DNA from: Motacilla alba alba | Lineage: Eukaryota > Chordata > Aves > Passeriformes > Motacillidae | Assembly (NCBI RefSeq): GCF_015832195.1 | Contig: NC_052046.1 | Coordinates: forward strand, 14,624,161-14,688,160 | Length of the DNA: 64,000 bases | Direction: 5' to 3' | In this document: piece by piece, positions 37,980 through 51,089 of the stretch | How positions within the stretch are numbered: position 1 is the stretch's first letter | Layout: every line of letters begins with the position of its first letter | Made by a program: the position numbers and the translations under genes | Notes under the pieces: generated by a model | Told to the model about the DNA's origin: nothing | What the model saw: only the letters and a program-made list of their open reading frames with translations | Database searches by the model: none

Positions 37980-38170
37980 TTCAGCTGGTGATATTTGTAA
38001 GTCATGTCTTTAGTTTGCATGTCAAAAATTACTTAATTTTGATTACTCTATCTGTGCTAATTATTACATGTCTGAAGCCATAAATCATTGCATTCTTAGT
38101 ATACTGACAGTATTGTCATCTGATAATAATTTTAATGACTTTTGGTTCACTGTATCTAATACTTTTTGCC
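37980..38170. promoter_or_regulatory. Candidate conserved noncoding element (homeodomain-rich)
   Basis: AT-rich but not simple sequence, with several homeodomain-like cores (acttaattttgattac at about 38031, gctaattattac at about 38057, taattttaatga at about 38128) and a HOX/CDX-like ccataaatca at about 38079. No coding frame. Regulatory role is inference. Confidence 0.2.
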
Positions 38171-39330
38171 CACTCTTTGATGACTTCCTAAAAATCCCCA
38201 TCTCAACATCCTGTGTTTATAACTATTTTTGAATTTTGCACTTATTACAGCTATACAGAATAAAGCCTTTGAGCACTTGAAGTCTAACAGTTTGGCAAAA
38301 TTTAAAAAAATGGCTTTGAAAAACAGGAAAGGCTTTTAAAGAAAATTCTTTCTCATTTAAAGAACAAATAGACATTAATTGGTCAGGAATAAACTGGGAA
38401 ATCCAAAGGTTTGTGTTTGCTAGAGTCTGGAATTTCTTCTAGGGAATTGTCAGGCTGAACTCGAACTCTTTGTGAATAGAAGGATGCTAAGTTGCCTGAA
38501 AACAGAAGATCTGAGTGAATCCAAAGTCTTTTCAGTTGAACATCCTTACAGAGCTACTGGCACCAATGTATTCAAACTGAAAAGTCTTGCTGCTGATTGT
38601 AAACATTCAACCAAGTAAAAACATTCTGTCTACACTTGTGTATGGAGGGTTTTTATTCATTCTCTAATATACATTCTGAAATTAAAGGTGACTTCTAGTT
38701 TCTTGATATCCTTCCAGTGATTCACTTCAATAATTCTGTGATGAACTTGGATTCTGAAAGTCTGTGTGAAAACACAGAAAACAATAGGAAGGTTTAGTTT
38801 TTGGTTTTTGTTGTTTTGGTTTTTTTTCTGTTATCTGGCTGTGTTCTACTTCCACTGTTTAATGTCTGTCTAAATAGAGACAAAGTTAAATGGTTTTCAA
38901 TTTCAATGATATGCTTACCTAAGAGCATTCAAGCCTAAAACTTATGAATAAGATAATAAGACATAATTAAAATTTCATTGTATTTTAGATCTAGAGAAGT
39001 GGTACGTGTCTGTTTCTCTGCTGCAGAATTAGTCTGGAGCCATGTGACTGAAAATAACTGAAGCTATTTTCTTAAAGTTTGCTTGGCACAGATTCATTTA
39101 AAGCAAATAAGCTGTCTTACATCTTGCCTTTTGGCTGGATTAATTGTCCATTGCTTGTGCTACCTTGCACTTTCAAATAGCTTAATCTGCAAGAAAAAAG
39201 CATGGCCTTAGCCAGCAGAAGATAATTTAGAAAACAAGAGAACATCCAGCCTCCACCTAAAGGAAATCAAAATAAATCACCCCTTTTTCTGTCTTAGTAT
39301 TTGCTATACATCTACATGCCACTTAGTAGT
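38171..39330. other. Unique DNA, no gene seen
   Basis: T/G-rich spot at about 38797-38829. No recognised repeat element or gene. Confidence 0.5.
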
Positions 39331-39385
39331 TTTCAAGATACTTATCTTGGTATTTATTTCAAGATACTTATCTCATACTTATCTG
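39331..39385. repeat. 27-bp tandem duplication
   Basis: ttcaagatacttatct occurs at 39332 and again at 39358, with tatttat between and a partial third atacttatct following. Confidence 0.75.
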
Positions 39386-42300
39386 AATATTTTTAATTCA
39401 GAAGTATAAACAAAATCAGGACTTCTGGAAATCATAAAGATTCATAATGTTACTATTGGTGACAGTTCTTCCACCTGACAGAATCTTTGTGAAAGACAGG
39501 AAGAATTTTATATTATGAAATTCAGCCCTATTAATAATTTTCCTGGAAAGATGTTTTTGAAAGATGTCTCCTTTCCTTTATGTAGACTATTAATAAAGCT
39601 AAAAGTCCATTTGTATATACTACTGTTAAAAGAATAGCCTTCTAAAACTTGGAGCAAGGTTACTGATCATTTTATGTAATGACATTCCTGCCAGTTCTGG
39701 AATTTAGATACTAAAGAAGGAAGGGAAATTACAAGCAAGCATAAGAAAAGCTAAATTTTCTTTTTTCAGCCCTGTTTAGAAGCTTAGCAGGATAACTCTG
39801 ATTAAACACTTGAAAGAAGAAAAATGGGCGTGTCTGGGTGCAAAATAGCCATATGTTTGCCATGAATCACTACAAAGGTCTTTTAAGTTGGGGACTCATT
39901 TTTCCTCACATGCATATGCACACAGCCAGCTGAAAGCTAGATGCTCAGAGCCTTACCATAGCTGGCTTACATGAGAAACAACAACAAAAAGCTATCCACA
40001 AACCTGAAAAGGACACATGCATTTTAGAAGAACAATTGAAATACATTTTTTGTGCTTGCAATTACTGTGACAGGCTATGTAACAGTGAAGAGTAGTATCA
40101 CCGTAAGTATTTTCCAAAGTAAGCAAAGCATTCATGCACCTGGCTTTTTTTGTTTTTTTCCCTATTTCAGGATTAAATGCTCGACACTATGCTTAGATGT
40201 AGGGAATGCTTACAGTTTGATTTATAAATTCAAATTGGCAGTCTCATCCTGTTTGGTGCAGTTGAGAGGAGCAGGTGAATCCACCCACAGACCTCTGTTA
40301 TTTCCTCTCCATCCTGTGATGTGAGTCCAGGAGACTGCACTGGCCTGCAGGAATTGCTGGGGAACCCAAGGCTAGCCTGGCTCACCTGGCACTTGCAGCT
40401 TTTTGCCTTAATCTCTCCACTGTCTGTATCAAAACCCGACTTGCCTTTCCTGGTTGCTAATTCAAGCAAGGATCAGAAAGGAATGTTGTTGTCTAGACTC
40501 CACATAGCCCCCAGTGCTACCACCTCTTCTAAGGTGAGCTTGCCAGAAGTGGGTGGGAGCAGTGCTAAATCTGGTAACATGTAAAAATGTATCTTGGACT
40601 TAAGCTTTCTTCTTAATTACAAAGTAAAAAAACTTGTAACTATCTAAGCAGTATGAAGCTTTTCTATTGGGTTTGGAAGTCGTTTCTTAGGGGGTCCCAG
40701 CAGAGAGCCCCGTGGTGTGAAGTATGTCCTGGCAGTCTGCTGCAGCATACCAGGGCCTATCCTGACTCCTCTCTTCAATACAACAGCTTTGATTAGAAAA
40801 TGCAAAGTAAAATACCTTTTTTTTTTCTCCATGGTTTTCTCGAATTTTATTTTCTGTTTTCTATCAGCAGTTATTTATGATTACTTTTCAGGTGACTCTG
40901 AATCCAGGCAAAATTGAAATGGCCTTTATTCAGCTGATATGTAACTACTCCCCTTATTCCCAATGCATTCTTACTGAACTCTTAGGATATTTTCCAGACT
41001 CTTTCCTGCTTTATTCTTTTCCACAGCTGGAACAAGCTCCTCCATCCTATACCATAAAAGACTTTTCTGTAATAGCCACTTTCCTATGAAGCTGCAATAA
41101 CGTGAAACACTATGCCTCAGACTAAAAGTGATAAAGAACTAAACACTCAATTGGATTAGACTCTTGAATCAGAGTTAACAGAAATCTAAGGAAAGAAGAG
41201 AAAAATAGCAAAGTGCTTACTATTGGAGGAAACATGACTTAGAGGCTGCCATAGAAAATGGAATTTAACATCAGGTACAACATCCAAGGACAAGTGTCAC
41301 AATCAGTCAAGTAGTTGTCATAAAATTAAAAAAAACCCCTTTAAATAACTAAAAAATCCCCACTGTTTTTTTTTCCCCCTGTTATTGATGTATCTGTTAA
41401 CCCCTTTTCTGTTGCAAAGGATGATTTTAAAAAACCAAACTACTGATTGTTACTTCTTATTATTTTTAGGTGCTCGGAATTTTATTAAGCTGTTTCGAAA
41501 TTATATCTTAGGGAAAATATCTCTGCCCTGATTGCCTCCTTCAGATACATTTATCCCCATAAATATGACAACAGCATGGAATTGCTTTTTGTCTCCTTTC
41601 ACCTCTCCAGGTTCTTAGGCTTGTAAAGGTCCTGACCACCTCCACTTAACCTGCAGTTTTATTTGTCTGACTAACCCTGCATTCACACATTTCTGCAACA
41701 CGTTAATACTCTGTCCCTTCCTCTCCACATGGTCCCTTCCCTTGCAGAGGATAGTGTCAGCCAGGTCAGTTTTACCACAAAGAACTTGCTGTGCTCTTAC
41801 AAGCAAAATAATGTCAGCAACTGGAGCTGCAGTTCTGAGAGATGACTCCCCTACACTGCAATTATTGTTCTTAACGGGGTGTTTGGCACTATATTATTGC
41901 ATCCAACTCAAAAGGTGTTTTAATGTCTAGATTTTGTCAGCTATCCAGATTCAATCTATTGCAAATGTTACTGACTCCCATGGTACAGTAAAGTGTATGT
42001 AAATAACAATATCCTCGAGCCCTCATTACATTAAAATAATTTACTAATGCTGTGTAGGAGGAGAGGAGGAGGAAAGAAAGGTGGAAATTAAATTGTGTGG
42101 CACTAGAAAGATTTTAAATGGCAGTTTCAGATTCAGGCCTTGCAGTGCATGGGTACCAAGCTAACTGAATGTATTAGTCAAGAACAGAATTTGCAGGTAT
42201 GTACTCCTGCTTTTTTTAAAAACTAACTCTCGTCTGGATGGTTCTTACATGATTTAGAGGGCAAGATTTCTGGCTGCAGCTACAGCATCTCAGTGTTTTA

Positions 42301-43042
42301 GAAGAGATTGCTTGTGCCTGTGACAACCTCCTGTTGCTGTCATTTTTATCTGAGAAATTTTACCGTCTGCCAAAGCTGATACCCTTTAATGACCTACCAC
42401 AGACTAACATAAGCATTGAAATCAGGCTTGTTGGTTTAGGTTGTTTTGGTTTTTTTTTAATGTTGTATAAGTGCATATGCATTATCCCTTAATGAGTCAA
42501 GTTATTTAAATTTCAGATCAGATTGGGGATATAGTGAGTGTGATGGTTCTATATTCCTCTACCATCTGTCACTGAGAAGCTTCTTAAAGTTGCAGCCTGG
42601 GTTAGAAGAACAGCTTGGTCCTATAATCTCTTTGCTACTGTTTCTAAACAAAGACTAGAGACAGGCTTCTCATCTACTGAGAGCAGTTGTTTTGAGTGAA
42701 ACCTAGTGGAGACACTAAGCCTATGTGGAATATTCAAAGCTCTTGTGGTGATGCTACAAAAATGTGTACCTCAGTGGTTCAGATCACAAGCTCACCTCAC
42801 AAAGCACTAATTTAATGGAAATCCCTAGTGCTGAGGCAGAGTAGGTGAGTGGTCTTAAGTTGCACTCCCACAGGGAAGTGAGGCATCTGCTGTTTTCATT
42901 GCTTTTGGTAGCTCTCAGTCAGATCAGACACCACTAGCTGAAGCAGGTGAGTTGCTAAATAATTTCAGGGGTAGAATAGGACTGACCAATACAGACACTC
43001 TGCAGAGATGGTCTGAGGTACTTCAGCCCTAGAGCCTCTTTG
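39386..43042. other. Unique DNA, no gene seen
   Basis: Somewhat GC-richer at 40250-40600, where plus and minus frames of 79-90 codons overlap, none recognisable. Purine-rich patch at about 42058-42086. Confidence 0.5.
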
Positions 43043-43080
43043 TGGAATTTGGATGACAGTCTGGAATTTGGATGACAGTC
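43043..43080. repeat. Perfect 19-bp tandem duplication
   Basis: tggaatttggatgacagtc is repeated twice without a mismatch, at 43043-43061 and 43062-43080, indicating a recent duplication. Confidence 0.95.
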
Positions 43081-43828
43081 AGGATTGTTTTCTGACTGTT
43101 TTTCCCTGTCATGTTTTTGTTTTGAATATATGATGCTTTATCAAAGCTGTTGGGTGTTGATTCAGGCTGTCCTTAGTCTCAGAAGACAGTCTTTTTGCAG
43201 CCAGTGAGTTAAGTCAGTCTTGGTCATATGGATTATTGTGGACTGCATACATCAGTTATGAGAAGGAGCAGGGATGAGTTGGAGGTCTGCAGCCAAGGTG
43301 GAACATCCTTAGGGAGCCGCTGATGGCACCAGAGGCAGAAGCACAGGTGCTGGCAGCGAACAAGGATGCTTGTGTAAAGGGAAGGAACTGGCCTTCAATT
43401 AGTCCAGTTTCACCCACAGGAGTACAGACAGTACAGAAAGACTTCTTTTTTTTTCCCCCTGAAAACACCTATAACACTTCTCCTCTTCTGCTTGTTATCT
43501 GTTTAAGTAGTGCTGGTATTGCTCAGCGAGAGGCCCAAGGGCATAGCTGATAAGGGCTCAGGAGACACAGTCCTGTATGTCCTGCCAAGAACATTAATGT
43601 TTTCTGCTATCCCATTTTCTGTCCTACAGTTAGTAAGGTCTCCAGGAAATCTTGCATAAGGCACCTGGATATTTATTAGGGCTTTTGTAAAAAAACCCAA
43701 ACAAACCAAAACCAAACGGACTTTGTCAATGGTTTATGTCTAAAGGATTATACAGGTGTAATTGAACCTTTATACAGCTTTGTCCTGCAGAATTAAGGAT
43801 GGCAAACCAGATAAAAAATTCATAAATT
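43081..43828. other. Unique DNA, no gene seen
   Basis: Opposed chance frames of 70-75 codons at 43256-43550. C/A-rich simple tract at 43689-43717. Confidence 0.5.
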
Positions 43829-43868
43829 TATATTTTATAATTTATAAATTTTTAATTTATAAAATATA
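43829..43868. repeat. AT-only inverted repeat (12-bp stem)
   Basis: tatattttataa at 43829-43840 pairs exactly with ttataaaatata at 43857-43868 across a 16-base AT loop. Confidence 0.75.
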
Positions 43869-46771
43869 CATTATGATAAGGATTAGACAAAAATATTGTA
43901 ATCAGAATGAATTGCAACAGAGTATAGGAGATATATAACAACTATTATAGTGCAATATGAAGCAATATTGAAGCAATTATATTAAAACAATTGTATTAAA
44001 GCTAGGAAAAACAATTATTAAGTAGAGATTGATATCACCCAACCATACTGATGACTTTGGGCAAATCTCTTTTGCTCAGCTTCAAGGAGTAACCTTGAGG
44101 GGCAGTGAGATGTCAGGATAAATGATGCATATCAATTCTAACTATAGGCTGCTATATATATGAAGAAGTCACATGCAAAAATTAAATTAAACATGATATT
44201 TGCTAGCAAGGAGGTCTTGGAGTACTGACATGACCTGATATGAAAAATCAGAACCATGAGCAAAGTCATCACCTTCCTCTTACAAGTGAATTCATGATAT
44301 GGACAAAATAGATGCCACTTTCTCTTCTCCAGCCTCACTCATGTCTCAATAAAGTTTGATAATTTTTGCTTTTACATTTCTACTTGGCTTCATTCTGCTG
44401 TTGAAATTCTGTTATCATATGAAGGTTGTTAACTATTTTCTGTGAAACTTGTCCTCAATAGTTAAAAGAAAACATTTTCACATGTTTATAAACTTCTTTC
44501 CTTTAGGTGATTTTCTTCTCTTCAAAATTAATTTGCTCAGTAATATTGACTTCCCAACAAAATTATGTTTTCTGCAGAACAAGTAGTTCATCAATGCTGT
44601 AATTGAATATATGTCACAAATCCCAGTTGTGATTTCACTGCTGGTATTGAAAATTAATAACATTTTAAATTACTTTTTTTCATTCACATGTATTTCTGGA
44701 AATTATGAGAGGAAAAATAGGTACTAGATTGCAGTCTTACACACTGAACATGACTTAAATCATGTACATCAGAATTTTTTGTGTCAGACTGAATATATAC
44801 ATTGACAAAATTATGTCAAGGAGAAAAAGGAGATCATTAGAATACTCTAAATGCAAGACTGGGTTTTTTTAAAGTACTACTTACCATTGAGATAAATAAA
44901 TTAAATCAAATTATAGCTACCATAATGCAGTTTTTCCTAAAATTCTCTTAGTTCTCAGTACTACTTAGTGTAGAAAGTACTGAATATAACTATAAATAGT
45001 TATTTCTGAAGTGTGTGTAGTAGCTCCAATATGACAAACAACCCTTGCTGGGCTTTGAAACAGAACTTGAACAGCCTGGCTTAGTGGAGAAGAAAGGGTG
45101 TTATTGCTGTGTGAAGTGAAAGAAGGATGGTGTAAATTCCTAAGATGATTACAGAATTTTAAAGGAAATTTCAAAAATATGAAACACCATATGAAGGAAA
45201 ATCTTGGAATAGATTAAAACATAAGAGGGGGGAAGTGAAATATGTGTGATTATTGAAAAGCTGCCTGCTGCAGGTGGTTATTGGAAACCTGTCTGTTTGG
45301 GGTGAATATTATCTGCCATTTCCCTTGGGCAATGTAAAATTGCAGATTTTAAATGCCTCATAAAAGTGCCATTGCCCCCAGTCCTACCTGCTGTGGCAGA
45401 CACCTGCACTCTGGGAATCTGCCTTCCTAACACAAAAGGCAGTCAACAGTGATATAAAGAGTCCTCTCACCTACCCTGCTGCAGTTAAATGCATTTAGGT
45501 CAATGTTACACAGGGGCTGTTTTTATAGTTTAAAGAACTTTAAAGAAACAATATGGATGCTCTCACAAATAACTGTTGCAGTGTCTTCAAATCATCCAGG
45601 TCTGCTCTACACCCTTTGCCAAAGCAGAGACCCGGCAGTCTCCACTGCCCTCAGAGAAACAGGACAGCTTTCCAAGGCACAAAGCAGTGTCCTCCTCTGC
45701 AGCACTAACATTGTCTCTGCTCCGAGGCAGCAAAATTTCTGCACCTAGAAATAATTGATCTGCTTCTCAAGAATGATGATGATGATGATGTCATGTATAT
45801 GACCCAAACATTTGCCAAACCTGTTTCTCAATCTTCCAGCAGCTGTAGAGAAGTGTGCTTTACCCCTTTTTAAAGGACAGGGAGATGGAGATATTGGAAA
45901 AATGAATGAATTCAGTCCTAATGGGAGAAATTATGTAGCTGCTGCAGTTTCTTGTTTGTTCGTCCAGATCTGCCTTCGACAACTGTCTCATGCAGTGCTC
46001 CCATTCCAGTTTAATTCTCTTAACTTTGTTGAACTGACACAGCTATAGGAAAAAACTGCGGCCTCTGTGTCTCCTGAGTGCCGTTAGCAGAATTTGTTAT
46101 TGAGGTCATGTCCATCACAAGGTCGGCATTGGGGCTGCACTACTGCCCTTGAGGAACTATTTGTTTGGCAGATATTTTGTGCAGACCCCAATGCTCAACA
46201 AGGCCAAAGCCCAGCTTGACTTTCTTAGGTGAGAGAAAAACAACTCCATTTTATTTACTCACAGATTGAATAAAACTTTGAAGATATATGCAGATGATTA
46301 CAATGGTAAACTAATTCCTGTTTTTCAGAGCAGGTTCAAGATAACCAGGTAGATGCTTTAGTGATAACCAGGTACATGTCCTTCTCCTGTGAATATTAAG
46401 AGTGACAGATAAATGGCAAAGTGTTACAGAAGAACTGACAAAGAAACAGTTTGTCTGAAGTTAGACAGTGAGTGGGTCAAAAACCAGGTGAAACTTACTT
46501 TTTATCTAACACAAAAAGTGCTTGTGAAACATGGCTCAGTGGTTCTGCCCATCATACGGATACTCATCTTACTGTATGGAGCTAATAATCCTAAACTCCT
46601 ATGAAAGATATTAGGGAGAAGTAGATATATTTAGAGCACAGTCCTAAAGTAAATGTCTAAATCAGAGAACTCATGCCCTAAAAGTTCCTGTGCATGCCCT
46701 AATGACAAAAAAATCAGATGGCATTTTGGACTTATCTGTAACATTTTTTTATTTTGCACTTGGAAAATGAG
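43869..46771. other. Unique DNA, no gene seen
   Basis: An (ATG)6 run at 45773-45790 and a repeated gataaccaggta at about 46341 and 46365 are the only structures noted. All frames are short. Confidence 0.5.
45773..45790 (+). repeat. (ATG)6 microsatellite
   Basis: Six uninterrupted atg units. Confidence 0.95.
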
Positions 46772-46811
46772 CTCTCCCCTCCTCTTTTCTCTCCTCTCTT
46801 CTCCTTCTCCT
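46772..46811 (+). repeat. Pure pyrimidine tract, 40 bases
   Basis: ctctcccctcctcttttctc followed by more C/T only, ending before the G at 46812. The complementary strand is pure purine. Confidence 0.9.
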
Positions 46812-49800
46812 GTCCTTAAATAAAGTAATCATACATGCAGGCTTGCTTGGAAGTATCCTCTTTTGGAAATTTTATGTAGACAGCTTTTTTGCTGGTTAGC
46901 CAGTATCTCTTATTGTAAATTTCAGACTGATGGTAGCTTGAAATGGTGAGGTGAAAAGCACTACATATGTGGAAAAACTAACATCCATCATGCATGAATC
47001 CCCATGAGTGTGCATCTTCAACAGAAATATGGTCACCCTCATCTTACTCAAGTGCTAAAAATGAAAGCAGAAAAGATATAATGAGTGCATAGATAAGGAA
47101 GTGAAGATAAAAGGGGGCAATAGGCTAGGCTGGTAGAAAGCAGAATATTTTCATACCTGAAAGTGCTGACCTCATCATCCTATACAGATAAATTTTGAGT
47201 TACAGTTTTTATATGTAAGCTAAATCAGTTTTTTGTTGCTGAGCCCTTTAAACTGATGTGCAACTTATGGCTATGTTCATATTGTCTGTCATCACTGTGG
47301 CAGTGTGTGGGATTAATACCCTAACCCAGCGTGTTAGTTGGGCACAGACCCTGCTGCTTCCCAGCACCATCCTCTGTCAGCCTGGCAGCACAGCCTTGTC
47401 CAGTGCTCTGTGAGCCCCGCGGCTCCCTCTCCATCATGTTGTCCGGCTTTGCACTTATTTTGCCCTATTTTCCTTTCTTTTCCCTATTGTATATTCCTTC
47501 TTATTGTATATCCCATTGTATATTCCTTCTCTGCCTGCTCTTTCTTGCCATCTCTAGGTAAGTTTTAGTTCTGAGTGCTGGTAACTGTTTCTTTATTTTG
47601 CTGTACAGCAAGTTTTTAAATATTTTAAAAAGTAGTTGAGTGTTACCTGCATATTGAAAATGGTAAGGTGGATTCCCATACCTGTGAGGGGAATGATGAG
47701 AATTAGCACTTTAGGGGCATCTCAATTTCCTTCTCTCCCACTGTTTGCTGACTCCCTTTAGCCATCTGCTCTTTCAGTATGTAGTTGAGGAGCACTGGCT
47801 ATTGCATACCTTTCGTGACTGTACCGCCATTTCACAACATGTCTCTGGCTGTAGTGATAAAGCTGGCTTTGAGGAAGAATGCTCATATTAGTCCAAGTCC
47901 TCTCCTCCTTTTCTCTCCAACTCCCTTCCCCTCTGATTGCCTTTCCCTTAGCTGTGTTGATACAGGTATTTTTCAGGCTCTACAGCAAATGTTATCAGTG
48001 AACTGAAATGCTTGAAAAAAGTAAACCTCCTTTGTATCATCAAGTAGAGAGTACAATAAGCAATGGTGCAGGGAAAAGCAGCAGACAGGAAAGTAAAACT
48101 GGCCTGCCCACCAAAGGAGGGCTTTGTAATGAGTACATTCTGTATTACCCAAGATGTACTCGGGCCAGTATGGCAGATTCACTGTAAATGTTCCCCTCTG
48201 CAATGAAATTGTATGGGAATATGATTCTCAGCTTTGCCAGTAATCAGCTTTGCCTTCCTCTGAGCATGAGTGGAGACTCCTCTCATAAAATTTGTGCAGT
48301 GGCTAGGGGAAGGTTAAACCTGTGCATTCCTCCTATGCACCAGCTGGTCCTGTGGATGGAGAGATTCTTAATGCCTTAGCTATTCACAAATTCTTTCTGA
48401 GCTTCTCCTTACACAAAGGCTGTTTATTATGTCCTGAAGAAATGATATCAGCTTAGTCAGGCTACAGTTTTCAAAGAAGTCTATGTTATTTGAACACCCA
48501 ATTTATTTGAAATTAAAAGTATATGTTCAAGTTTAGATGGCTTTGATTAAGTCCCAGCTGGAGTCTGCTTACTGGTAGAAAAGGGACAGATCGATAAAAC
48601 AACCTTGGCCATGACACTGAAACATGACTCAGTACTATAATTCAGCACATAGTCTCTATTCATTACTTTTCTTAAAATTTTCCTCTTCCTTTTTTTCCTT
48701 CCTTCCACTTGCTTATCAGAGACAAATTTCTTTCAGATCTAGTAGAGAGAGCATTTCTTTCAAAGACATTCTGGAGAAGTTTGTACAAAGCTGATCAAAA
48801 CTGCAAAACTGAATAAAAAAAAAATAAGACAAATTTATCTGTTTGATATGGAAAACACTAATAGCAAACTTTCCACAATAACAAACCAAACTGCAAGTAA
48901 GACATGCTAGTAAGATTAATTTCTTTAATGTGTGGGTTGCTTTTCACCACTGCAGACATTCTGAACCACAATGGCTGAGAAGCATCAGTCTTTGAAATGA
49001 GTGAAAAGGTGATATTACACTTCTTTTAGGAAGGTGATTTGTTTGAGTGTCTGGCAGGTCCGCAGTGCACAATGTTGTGGGGCACAGAGACATCTGAGCT
49101 AGTTCCACATGCAATACTCTTGCTGTCAGAAGTGGGGTAGCCAGAAGTTCACACAGGTGCATTTGTTCTACTTTTCAGTGTTCAGTCATCTGCAATGCAG
49201 ACTTGCTTTATGAATCACATAACAAAATGTTCTACCTCCTTGCTTCCAGGCTATATTATCAGATAAAAGCTTTACAAGTACTCTGTGAACTGTGTTCATG
49301 CCATTTGGTAACAAATTTCTGCCTCTTTACTCTAGTGAATAACTTCATGTTGTAAAACCAAACCCTAGATGATGAGTTTTTCAAAAGATAGAGCAATGCA
49401 AAACTGTATGTTAGGTACACATGGCATTATACTCTGCATGGCAATGAAAACCACTGAGTATGGCTTTCATACTCACAACTGACATATTCTTGGTCTTCTC
49501 AACCTCTAGTCCAATTTTTGAGGTTTATTTAAAAACTACCTAATAATTTTTAAAGCACCCAAGTAATTACTTCATGTAGATATTAAACAGCATTTTGTTG
49601 TTAACCCTAAAATTTTCCTGTGGGCTTCACATTTCTGTTAGACTCAGTTGTGTAGGAGGCTGTAAATTTCATATGGGTGCATTTGATTTAATTAGCTGGT
49701 TTGATATATGCATTTGTGTCTGCTCTGAATGTCAGACCAGAATGGCAGCTGATCCAAAAAATCAGGTAGGAGCTGCTCCTATTGCATCCAAAGGAAGTAC

Positions 49801-50016
49801 TTGCATTTGCATCCTCTGATGAATGGGAGCTCTAGTTATATTGTTAGTGTCTGTATAAAAATCCAGAGCTCAAATCCAAATGGTTGGTGAAAACCTGAGT
49901 ACTGGAAGAAGTCACAGTTTATACTCTGCAGTTTGAGTGTCTTCACTTGACCATGTGGTTGGTGACTTCATGCTTCTTGCAATCTACTCCAGGCTGGAAA
50001 GGGATGCCATTTTACA
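46812..50016. other. Unique DNA, no gene seen
   Basis: Includes a small GC-rich pocket at 47330-47450 with a ccgcgg site, not large enough for a CpG island, and an imperfect triple of attgtatat words at 47486-47530. ATTTGCAT (octamer, reverse) lies at 49805-49812. No gene seen. Confidence 0.5.
47486..47530. repeat. Local duplication attgtatattccttct
   Basis: The 16-mer occurs exactly at 47486-47501 and 47515-47530, with a third partial attgtatat at 47503 between them. Confidence 0.85.
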
Positions 50017-50057
50017 CCTATAAATCCAACCTATAAATCCAACACCTATAAATCCAA
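50017..50057. repeat. 13-bp tandem repeat x 3
   Basis: cctataaatccaa occurs exactly at 50017-50029, 50030-50042 and 50045-50057, with two extra bases before the last unit. Confidence 0.95.
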
Positions 50058-51033
50058 CAATCATCTTTTTAAGATCTATTTTCTTGATTTCTTTCTGCTT
50101 TTTCTGATTTCCTGAGGCCTCCTGAAAATCTTCTCAATGTAACTGGAGTGTTTTTTGCATTTTCTATGGTGCACAACAAAAACAAAGGACTGAATAATTT
50201 TTATAAAAATTTTAAAGTATAGAGGGAGACTGTTAGAAAGTACTGATATCATTTCTTCTTGTCACCAGAATGAAAATTGCAAGACTTTCCTAGGTACTTA
50301 GTTAATAATGTTATATTTAAGACGTATCTCTCTTTGCATCCCCCTTACAATAGACATTTGTGGGCACGGCCCTGCAGTATCCACCAGAACCCCTCCAACA
50401 GCACTGCTTAACTGCAAGCCAGAGGTGCTGAACAGTGTCCGAGCACCATGTGTTAGATCCCTGATCATTCCCAGGGAGACTTTGCATAAAATGAATCAAG
50501 CAAGGATCAGGGATGGGCTGGATTTACTCCACCTGCTCTGCACTGCACATTGAAAAGTCAGGGGCAAGTTCTCCCTGCCCTGCTCTGCCTGGGTGCTCTG
50601 GGGTGCAGCTTTGAGTTCTGAATTTGTAGTGAAGAGAACCTGCCTTGGGCTGCATCGAGCTTTCTCCAAGATCCTTCAGCTTAAGACTGAAGAGAAGATT
50701 TTTCTCAATTTGTAAATTGGTTTTCCCTTTGCTGCAACAGTAGCCTAGTTTGTGCTGCTCAGGGTACGTGAGAATCTTGGTTCAGAATATCTGATTGGGC
50801 AGGGACTAGTAAATTTTGACCTGTTGTGTGGGTGAATTTTTGTGAAATTACTATGTAAGTCAGAAATCCTTTGATAGAACCGTTTAGAAAATTTGATGTT
50901 ATGCACTTGCATATATTGCATATATGGTTATATTGTTTCCCTCCATTAGGCAGTGTTAACAGCTTTTATAGATAATAAAGAAAATAAAGAAAAAAACCCA
51001 CAAATATATTTATATTTTATAAATAGGGTTTAT
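50058..51033. other. Unique DNA, no gene seen
   Basis: GC-richer portion at 50340-50660 with opposed 60-81 codon frames, unrecognised. No mobile element recognised. Confidence 0.5.
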
Positions 51034-51089
51034 AAATATAGATAAATATAAATAATAAATAAATATAGATATATATAAATAATAAATAA
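51034..51089. repeat. 27-bp AT-rich tandem duplication
   Basis: aaatatagataaatataaat plus aataaat (51034-51060) is followed by a near-identical copy at 51061-51089 differing mainly at gata-a/t-ata. Confidence 0.85.

Noticed and set aside
45773..45790. Box C-like tgatga as part of a C/D snoRNA
   Set aside because: It is only the (ATG)n repeat; no box D with terminal stem found.
47330..47450. CpG island or promoter at the GC-rich pocket
   Set aside because: Only about 120 bp with few CpG; no TATA, no transcript structure seen.
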